64,000 bases of DNA from Isoetes taiwanensis (lineage: Eukaryota > Streptophyta > Lycopodiopsida > Isoetales > Isoetaceae). The stretch lies in assembly GCA_021234155.1 (NCBI GenBank), contig JAJEKV010000034.1, forward strand, positions 9,687,614 to 9,751,613, given 5' to 3'. The position numbers and the translations under genes were made by a program. A model generated the notes under the pieces. That model did no database searches, had not been told where the DNA came from, and saw only the letters and a program-made list of their open reading frames with translations. Below, piece by piece: positions 56,100 to 64,000 of this stretch (positions are counted from its first letter, which is position 1; each line of letters begins with the position of its first letter).

Positions 56100-57400
56100 A
56101 ACAGCCATAATCTCGATTCATATTTATAAATAAGCCGCCGCGACCAAAAAAAAAGAAGCAGTTAAATGCGAGACGGGGTTTAAACATAGGTTCAACCAAA
56201 AAAAGAAACACCAGGGTTTAACAGACAGTGATTCTCAGACATGTATCGATGCTCAAAAGGAAACTGCCAGAAAGAAGACAGTGTCTGCTTCATTCGTTAT
56301 CAGCAGCTAGCCAGTGGAGGTGTGGGAACGCTTCCTCTGGATCAAACATGCAATTAGTTACATCCAGCAAAAAAAGAAAAATCGTGAAGCAAGAGGCGCA
56401 GATGGCTTACCTTCACGCTGGTCCAGCTTAGTTCGACCGGTTGATGGGTCTTTGCAAAGCAGTAAACGGGAAACACGTAAGTCGCCATCTTCCGGTTCAT
56501 CGAACTCAAACGCGCCCTTGGAAGCCTTCGATGGACTCGACATCCGCGATGCGAGGGCTTACCGCTTGAATGAAGAAATGCAAACAAATTCTTGGGCCAA
56601 TCACCGCCACATTCTTCCCCGACCAGAATTTCGAACCCCTAGATACTTTAACTCAATTTTCGAGCCATTGATTTCCTCAAAGGCACCCTCACGCTAATCG
56701 CAGCCCTCTTGCCTCGGTGATGGCTTAACTTTAAAACCGGGACCTCTTGCAAATGATCGACTTCGAAGGCGATCCCGCAGCTCTCGAGCCCGCAGTACTG
56801 TGGAAATTATCCAAGAAACTAAGATCAATCATGAGAAACCCGCCCCTCTATAACAATTGGTGGACAATCCGCCATTCCTAGAAGCCGCAGAATCGATGTT
56901 AGAGCAGCGTAAGAGCGCATAAAGAAATTCCTCACCAACCACGTGAAAGAAGCGTAAATTCCTTACCAACCACGTGAAACCACACAGAACTATCGCAAAG
57001 GATATGGCGCCTAACAATCGGATCGAGGCGCCGAGCCGGAGCTAAGCACCAAAACCAAAACATATGATTGAATTGGAAGCCCGTAAGCTTGTCCGTCGGG
57101 GTTCGAAATTCGCCCGACGGAATCACCGACTCTGGCTAAATTTGTTGCCGGGCCTAGGGGCCAACGGCGCTCGACATTCGCCGACGCCGCTGGCCACTTC
57201 AGCTTTGGCACCTAATCCATGCAAAGGTGAAGGACTAAATTGGCCGGCCGCTGTAGGGGCCAACGTGGCACCCCCGGCATTCGCGGAACGCCGCTTCCAC
57301 CGCACAAATCCTAGTAGTGAGGGCAATAGATGGCGGCGGCTTGGCATTTATTACGACGCCGCCCACGCCACCGACTCGAAAGCAATGATGATTCGTCGCA
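56100..57400. other. MULE-B segment, no gene recognised
   Basis: Several open frames on both strands overlap (56228-56697 plus, 56354-56587 minus, 57064-57417 plus, 57123-57347 minus) without a family motif. An exon-like gene may be hidden here. A short direct repeat around ACCAACCACGTGAAA occurs at 56933-56980. Confidence 0.35.
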
Positions 57401-57409
57401 AAACCACGG

Positions 57410-57590
57410 CCTTGTGATTCCCACGAAAGAATAGCGTAAATGTGATTCCACCTGCATGGAATAACATACGAAAGTGATTCCACTGAGTTGAATCACGACA
57501 AAGCAGATTCTGGAATGGACGCACCATGGAGGTGATTCCACGGTTTGGAATCACCGCGGTGTGATTCCGCAGAGGAATCGAGCATGCAAC
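57410..57590. repeat. MULE-B inner palindrome sites
   Basis: GATTCCACCTGCATGGAATA, GATTCCACTGAGTTGAATC and GATTCCACGGTTTGGAATC keep the 6+7+6 plan with 28-32 base spacing. They lie just before the 3' end of the minus-strand protease region. Confidence 0.8.
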
Positions 57591-57984
57591 TCAAATTCAA
57601 ATTCAAAAAGTTCCCGGCCCAAAATCTTTCAAATTCAGATTCAAAAACTTCATCGATCATATACGCTGGTGTGGAATTAAAACCAGCAAAAGCTGGGAAT
57701 TTTCGTTTCTCCGCATTAACAGCAAGGTTGAAATCATGGGCCATTTTTTCCTCGACGGGTAACCAAGCCACCCTCCTCGGTCCAATCTCCCTGGGGGTAG
57801 ATGAAATGTGCTTTTCCTTTGTCGGACGCAGATAACTTCAGTAGCATGACAAGCAAATGTCGACCTTGTCATGTCGATTTCCTCCGCCCAAACCATTTGG
57901 ATGTGTCAATGACCGCAAGTTTTTAAGTTTAGAATGAAACATCACGAAATTAAGTAAAAATTGCATACATAACACTCACGTAAT

Positions 57985-60390
57985 GATCTTTTCGAAGTTG
58001 CAAATGTCCAAAGAAGAACCTCTTCACAAAACAAATTGTGTATATCCCACAATCCTCGGTGTTCTCTCCCGGGGCACATTCAAGGGGACACAGGGGCATT
58101 GTGAAGGCTTGTGGATTCAAAATTCCATCTCTTCATAATGTCCGCTATGAAACCGAAGCAAACATAGCAATCGTGGAAGGCAAATTCGATCTCATAGTCG
58201 TAAAATTGATCTTACATGGTCGCTAAAGATCTTAAGTTGGAGTACATGGGCGCCATTGAATCCGATGCAAACACCACGGGTGGCACGGGTTTGAAGCCTC
58301 CGCTTGCCTCTTCGTTGGATACCAATATAAACAGCTCCGTTGGTTGCCGCAAAACAAGTTTATGAAATCCAATGGCCTACCTGTTAACTCGAAATCTAAT
58401 TGTATACCTGCCATAATCGGGAAGTAGTAGAAACCGACATTTTGCATCCGCCAATTCTGCCTGCTAAAAGGTTTGGGTGGGATTAGATTACTGAAAATTT
58501 CATAGGCACCTGACTGACCCTCCAAAGAGTTTTGCAAGAAGAGGCCGAAGGCCGCGGGATGGATGAAAACATGCCGGGCACCTCTTATTTTGGGGATGGC
58601 ATGAATTAAGGCTCGTGGAAGGGCATTCTGCCGCTGAATGATATTGTCAAACCAAACGAAAAATCAGCTTTGAACTTACAGAAGATAGGCACCAACGCAT
58701 TCCTCGTTGATTCTGCAGTCCACATCGTCTTCTACACCGGGCACTGTCATGAAAACCTGGGCAAAATTGGCATAGATCCGAAATTCAGATGCTGCCGATT
58801 TTTTCCCTACTCGAATTGCTGTGCTGCAGATTGTTAGTGGATACTTGAATGTAAAATTACAGGTCCAATTCCTGGAAACAAGGCCCTGCTTTGGTAAGCA
58901 AAAATGTAATCAAAAAATGTGGCCTCCGGGGCCTATGCATCATGGGAATCTCAATAATTGTCCCTCCCTTCTTCCGACGACGAGAGGGTCGGGAAGACCC
59001 GCTGTTTGAATAGCATCGCCAGACTCGAATGTAGCCGGACGCCTCAAAAACAATGTGATTAGGAGCTATGCAATCTTTCGTTTTTTATTTGCACCCCTCT
59101 TTTTCCCCGGTATTTTCGGAAGCCCTCACGACGGGACCGGAGCTTGCATGTTCTTTTGGGAGGGGGATGGAAATTCCCCCGCTTAGGCAAACTTCCATAC
59201 CGAAATCATCTCGGCCGACTGTTCTCGCTCTCTAGCCAAAGACATGTCGGCCCTCAACTCTTCAACAAAGAACATTGAACCTTCTAGCAATGTTATTTTT
59301 ATTGCTGCCCTCTTCGTTTCCTCCAAACTCTCCTCCACCATCCGCCTTTATCTCCACTGGCACGATGATGACCTTTTGTTTGCCGCTTTGAGAATCCCAT
59401 GCTCTATTTGTTCTCGCCGCCATGGCTTCGCCTGCGCTACCGCCCTTGCCAAAATCCGTCTCAGATTGTGTTGCCACAGGTAATCCTCATCTACACTCCG
59501 CCGCTGTTTGCACCAATTGAAAATCCCTCTTCTTCGCTAACTTCGGGGGCATTGGGTTTCCTTCCCCGAACCACGGCTGGCGGCTTGTAATCCCCGCATC
59601 ATGTTGTGCTTGGCTAACCTCGTGGATTTCCAAATCCCACTTCTTGGAGTAACTTCGATCACAGCTTGTCGAATTGGCGTATTCAATCCACCATCACCCG
59701 CGATCAATTTCCGGTTGGGAATTTTCGCCATGTTTAAGGGATTCTTCCGAAGGGAGCGTTTTCCATGGCATCGCCGCGATAAATCCAGCCAGACTTATGC
59801 CGGCTTCCTCGTGATCTTTGCAATCAACATCCTCTTGAGGCACCGAACGACATTTTCGGCATCCGCAACCCCCAAATATTTGGGAAAATACGCAGAAGCT
59901 TGAGCAATGAGCTTAGCACTAACGTAATCCGGAGAACTGGCTATGCTCCACACCGCTACCGCAACTGTCCTAAAAAACTCGAATCGCAAAAGCCTTACCG
60001 GAGGGGAGTCCACCAATCAAGAGGCTCTTCTTGCAAGGGATTGTTCATTGTGGAACACAAAAGCCTAATTTGCATCGGATTCAACTCGAAGTTCTCGCGG
60101 CGAGGTTTCAAGACTCGGCGCCATCCGAAACGGATTGAAGCGACAAAAACACAAGAACAGACGCTTAGCGGTGAACGGGGGCCGGAAGAACGGAGCCGAA
60201 CGGAGCCGTGTGAGAAATCGATGTTGACGCCAGCGTAGTGGGGGGGCGCCACGAATCCAACTCGCGAGAAAACGTAATGTTTCAAAGATAGAAAGGGAAA
60301 TTTCGCGGTGATTCCTTCGGATGGGCGCAGCTTCATGCAAGGGCTTGACGTGGAGGACGATGATACGCGAGTCGGCTTCAAGCATGACAT
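57985..60390 (-). pseudogene. MULE-B Ulp1-like cysteine protease region, decayed
   Basis: The minus strand matches the MULE-A protease in order. 58345-58230 reads ELFILVSNEE and FASDSMAPMYSNL, against LFILVTD and LHLDSYAPLHA. 58150-57985 reads MKRWNFESTSLHNAP, then APGENTEDCGIYTICFVKRF, against FKRWRHEESALHNAP and NSDCGVYVINYVKKF. The Cys (in EDCGIY) and Asp (in SDSMAP) are kept. The catalytic His position is not preserved and the usual Gln before the Cys is not seen; stops and frame changes lie between the blocks. The N-terminal part up to 60390 shows open frames but no clear match. Confidence 0.7.
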
Positions 60391-60529
60391 TGTCGTGGTA
60401 CGGTACCTGTGATAATTATGAGTCGCCGTAATTCAAAAATATCCCTAGGACATAATTAAAATAGCCAAAATATCCACGACAAATCGAAAGCGGTCGATGC
60501 GCCACGACAAATCGAAAGGCCGGGATGCG

Positions 60530-60960
60530 CCACCCATTTGCAAATGATTCCGCCGAATGGAAAATCAAAAATCGTGGATTCCGCCCCGGAATCTTCATGT
60601 CGCGGATTCCACCGGAGTTGATTATCACGTATCGTGATTCCATCTTGCGTAATCGCTGACGCGGATTCCTTCGTTGGAATCGAATTTGTGATTCCGGGTG
60701 CGGATCCTACTTGTTGTGATTCTCGTCGAATGGGGAATCAAAAATCGCGGATTCCATCCCCGTGAATCTCTATGTGGTGATTCCATCCAGCGTAATCACG
60801 CCGTGGTGATTCCTTCTAGTGGAATCGTGGATTTAGTGATTCCGGCGTGGTATCCTAAGGTCGTGATTCCTTCTAGTGGAATATAAGAGTTGTGATTCTA
60901 TCCGACGGTTTCTACCCGTGGTGATTCCGCCGGAAGGTTTCGAAACCGACGCCGTGATAG
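60530..60960. repeat. MULE-B right terminal palindrome array
   Basis: Partly kept GATTCC-N7-GGAATC units with 27-30 base spacing, for example GATTCCTTCTAGTGGAATC twice. It is the inverted-end counterpart of 49440-49905 and less regular than it. Confidence 0.82.
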
Positions 60961-61125
60961 ACCCTACCGACCGACTACCGGGATGCGCGGGTCGCGACGC
61001 GGGCGTTGTCGATTGTACGGTTATTTGGTCGCTGTAACGGACCCCGCTTTCTGGGTCGCGGATTCTCGCGGCAAGGAATATCTTGCAATGGAATCACAAT
61101 AACCGGGGTAAAAATATTTCGACGC

Positions 61126-61134
61126 CTAAAACAT
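61126..61134. repeat. MULE-B right target-site duplication
   Basis: CTAAAACAT, identical to 49406-49414. Confidence 0.88.
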
Positions 61135-61990
61135 AGACAAGTTGATGTTTTGTAAGGAATAAATGCAGATCAATAATTAGCCTTAGAGGGGATTCGTAAT
61201 GCCTAATATGCAAGTCTAGACTTGAGTCTATTGAGCACTGCTTGTGTTGCTTGATGATATTCAGTCCACATGCACATGGGCTCAACTGTCAATCATCTTC
61301 TATATGGACTGATTAAGACTTAAAAAGTTGACATTTCATATTATAAGGACCTTCATCTACTAGATGCTTTGAAAAAGGAGGCCATAACCTCCAAGAGCGT
61401 TCTTTTCATTCTAAAGCAAATAGTTTCAACTAGATTATATGACGTGTATCTGGTCTCTAGATTTTCTTTTGATGATAGGGATGCCTTCCTCTTTTCATAT
61501 ACGCTTGCAAAATTTCAAAAAAAAAGGGGAGAATTTAGTTGAAAAACAAAGAATATCCTAAGGAATCATAGCCACAATTAAAATGACCACACATTCTGGA
61601 GAGATTTTGTTGGCCTAAGTTGAAGCTTTTAACAGTGGTATAGGACTTCAAGTATGGAAAGTTGGATTTGAAGGACTATGGGACTTGATTAAAGACATCT
61701 TCAAATGTACTAATAGTTGGTCTAAATGCTATCAAAGGTGACAGTAGCAGCTCCAATAAGCAAGATGCCAGTTGCACTACTAGCACTCTAACAAGTCGCG
61801 ATTGCAAGCAATATCCACGTAATATGTCGTCAATTTCTAGACTGTATAGTGGCTTGTTTAAGTTTTAATGATGTCGTTAGTGCTTGAAAAATGGATTGTG
61901 CTTGAAGAAATGACTTTTTGATATTTTTGGTGAATTAGTTAATGCTTACGAGTTGGTTGATCAAGCTAGAAAAAAAAATAAAAAAAATCT
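61135..61990. other. no gene recognised
   Basis: AT-rich sequence right of MULE-B with only short frames. Confidence 0.45.
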
Positions 61991-61999
61991 TGCCTCTGT

Positions 62000-62540
62000 C
62001 TAATAGATGGCATCTTTAGGTCCCTCAGCTACAATGGAAAAGTGTTTGGACATGGGTATAGGACAAGTTGCTTCATCCCAGAGCGGCAGTTTTGTGGTAG
62101 CAAGTGATCTGTAGATGCCTCAGAGTCAAGAGGCTGGTGATAATCGAATTTCAGAGCTCTGTCCTTTATGTAAGCAAAGGATTGAGAGTATTGAGCATTG
62201 TTTTTCCTTGTGTGAGCAAATTCAGCAGGCATGGCCTTGGTTGTTAATCCTATTTGGCTAGCAAATTTTGCTCGCTATCTACCCTGATGCATGGCACAAA
62301 CTACGGAAACGAGCTTTTCATCTTGCATGTGGCTGGCTTTTATAGTCGATCTAGAAGAGGAGGTTATTATAATTGCTAGTCTCTTGATCAAGAGAAGAAA
62401 GTACTAATTTGGTATACTTACCTTCACATTCATTCTTATGCATAGACAGGTGGTTGTGCTCAGTTGGATCAGTTTTTCTGCTAGGGTTATAATCCTTGAT
62501 TGGTGAATAAAGCTTGTCGTCCTTCAAAAAAAAAAAAAAA
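62000..62540 (+). mobile_element. LINE fragment with zinc-binding RVT tail and A-tail
   Basis: Plus-strand 3' part of a second LINE family. Around 62030-62130 one frame reads KLLHPRAAVLWWQVICRC; the next frame then reads ISELCPLCKQRIESIEHCFS followed by LCEQIQQAWPW. This is the Cys-x2-Cys-x8-His-x4-Cys motif of plant LINE C-termini (zf-RVT). The 3' end TTGGTGAATAAAGCTTGTCG, then TCCTTC, and an A run at 62527-62540 match the fragment at 11035-11108. At least one frameshift makes it non-functional. Confidence 0.8.
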
Positions 62541-62959
62541 TCATGATATGTAAATGTAGTTTTCAGAGTGAAAATTTTGCTAATACTTTGCCCCGGCCAG
62601 CAAGTGATCATTGGGTAATCACTTGCTAAAGACTTCTCACTTTTCAGTTGGATTGTCAAATACATGTGTACTTTAGGGAACAATTGTCTTCACCTTGTTT
62701 GTTGTGTCATGGGATATATCTTCCTTATATATTATTGAGGCTGTACTGGCAACATAAAACTGTTCTTCTGGCTTCTAACCATAATTCTCCACCAGATTTG
62801 TATGAATTTTGTCTTAACTGTTACATGGAAAGAATGGGGTTGTTTATAAAACAAGGGAAAATTATCTTTCAAAATTTTGAAAAAGTAGTATGCATGCGAA
62901 GATAAAGAATCACATGTGGCTGATAGGCAATGAAAGTATGATGTGGAGAAATTTCAGTG

Positions 62960-63065
62960 ATAATATGAGCTATTTCCCCTGCATGTGGTGTGGGCAGCAA
63001 ACAGACGAAATCCATATGTATTGGGAGCATGAGTTGGTCAAAAGATCTGGAAAAGGGCAATTAAA
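62960..63065 (+). mobile_element. probable second zf-RVT LINE fragment
   Basis: The plus strand reads FPCMWCGQQTDEIHMYWEHE followed by LVKRSGKG. The Cys-x2-Cys and His positions fit the same LINE zinc motif, with His where the last Cys is expected. Surrounding sequence is too decayed for more. Confidence 0.45.
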
Positions 63066-64000
63066 ATGATAAAAAATCAAATCGATATCATCAACCTAGA
63101 GCTGGATTGTTTCCAGTTGTTTTTTGTAACTGTATCGATGAAAAAAAAATTGAAATTTTTTGTTTTGGTGTGTTATGAGATTTGTGATATAGTTTATGTA
63201 TATTATTTCTAAAGTTGCCAATGTTTTTTAATTTTTTATTTTTTTCCAAACCAAAAAAAACATCTTCCATAACACACCAAAAAACAAAAACCATAAAAAA
63301 CACGAAAACATAAACCTATTAAAAACAACAAAAAAAAAGTTACTAAAAGAAATATATAAAGCTCAAGGGGAAAAATAATTTCCAACAAATTATATATCCT
63401 GTCGAAGATTCGAATGAAAATATTTTTACTTCCGGTAATTTCCCTACATACATTATTTTCTCACCGCAACTACTTCCTGCAAAATTTCCTTTTACCAAAA
63501 ATATCAATTTTCAATCGGTATTGCAAAATTTTCTTTTTACCGGAAATATCAATTTTCAATCGGGTAGTCTGCTTAACTTCCTAGGAATTTGGTGCACGCT
63601 GCCCTGGACGTCACAAACCACAAAGTACCATCTATCTATCTATTTATCTATCTTCTTCCATATAAACCACAAGTTCTAAATTTTTTGTTTTCAAGGGCTT
63701 TGTAGGATTTCTTGTTTTCTGGGGGTTAGATTAAAATAGGTAACCTAGCTAGTGATACTATTTAAACCGCAACATCATACATCTGCACATTTTGTTTTAA
63801 AGACTTGAAGATTCGTTTTTATTGCTCAAATATTGAGGAATTCTCAAAGCTGGAATAGTAAGATGTCTGACAATCATACTTCGTGGCTTTCTCTTTTGTC
63901 TGACGACTTTTTAAACTTAATATTCATGAGGCAAGACAATGAATGCTACAAAATGGATTCCTTATTGTGATTTAACAAAACTGCCATAACTGAGATTCCC
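63066..64000. other. AT-rich end of the window, small repeats, no gene
   Basis: A 15-bp inverted pair TTTTGGTGTGTTATG / CATAACACACCAAAA lies at about 63162-63176 and 63268-63282. A near-duplicate of ACCRRAAATATCAATTTTCA is present twice at 63490-63560. A CTAT microsatellite lies at about 63630-63655. No coding region is evident. Confidence 0.5.

Larger units (their letters stand above)
49415..61125 (+). mobile_element. MULE-B: complete Mutator-like element, 11711 bp
   Basis: Ends read GGAACAAAATATTTTTACCC (left) and, inverted, GCGTCGAAATATTTTTACCC (right). After six variable bases on each side the inverted match continues through CCGGTTATTGTGATTCC. Exact 9-bp duplications flank the element. 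It carries GATTCC/GGAATC palindrome arrays at both ends and at three inner sites, a nearly intact SWIM transposase on the plus strand, a 149-aa ORF on the plus strand and a decayed Ulp1-like region on the minus strand. The gene plan matches MULE-A, so the two are related families, not copies of one sequence. Confidence 0.9.

Noticed and set aside
57064-57417. 117-codon plus-strand frame in MULE-B as an extra gene
   Set aside because: It has no motif, is overlapped by an equally open minus-strand frame and begins in array-like sequence.

Overview
This is plant nuclear DNA. Intron-bearing fragments of plant gene families (EXO70 exocyst subunit, bHLH factor, PPR protein), a plastid-type phospholipase A1 and plant-type transposons (two Mutator-like elements, LINEs, a tRNA-Met-primed LTR element) all point that way. 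Low gene density, many decayed transposons and the wording of the PPR fragment suggest a large-genome, non-angiosperm land plant. A homosporous fern is my best guess; it is an inference, not a proof.

Layout. 1-5.2 kb: a 5'-truncated LINE on the minus strand, next to two small candidate host exons. 5.2-12.5 kb: mostly gene-free, with tandem repeats, an LTR fragment and a LINE 3' end. 12.5-17.65 kb: a minus-strand LTR element with a 1.6-kb LTR, a tRNA-Met primer site, a leader carrying hairpin-centred repeats, and unfamiliar Gag-like ORFs. 17.65-24.7 kb: sparse repeats and a second LINE fragment. 24.8-29.6 kb: a cluster of decayed host-gene pieces (EXO70, bHLH with a trace of an ACT-like tail, PPR fused to a bHLH exon piece). 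31.8-33.5 kb: the one clearly intact host gene, an intronless phospholipase A1 with an odd internal duplication. 34-38.6 kb: tandem duplications and unidentified exon-like pieces.

38.9-61.1 kb is the most interesting part. Two complete Mutator-like elements lie 403 bp apart (counting between their target-site duplications): MULE-A (38926-49002, duplication AACCAAAGA) and MULE-B (49415-61125, duplication CTAAAACAT). Each has a plus-strand SWIM-type transposase, a minus-strand Ulp1-like (C48) cysteine protease region and at least one further ORF. Both carry arrays of a 19-bp palindrome, 6-bp arm + 7-bp spacer + 6-bp arm, in the termini and near internal genes. The arm is GATCCC/GGGATC (also GATAGC/GCTATC) in MULE-A and GATTCC/GGAATC in MULE-B. 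In MULE-B two blocks each hold eight units in an exact 29-bp register, with the 19-bp palindrome kept and the 10-bp linker free. I read these as transposase or regulator binding arrays that double as promoters. MULE-B transposase is nearly intact (six exons, 691 codons to a TGA); MULE-A transposase is broken.

61.1-64 kb: AT-rich sequence with fragments of a second LINE family.
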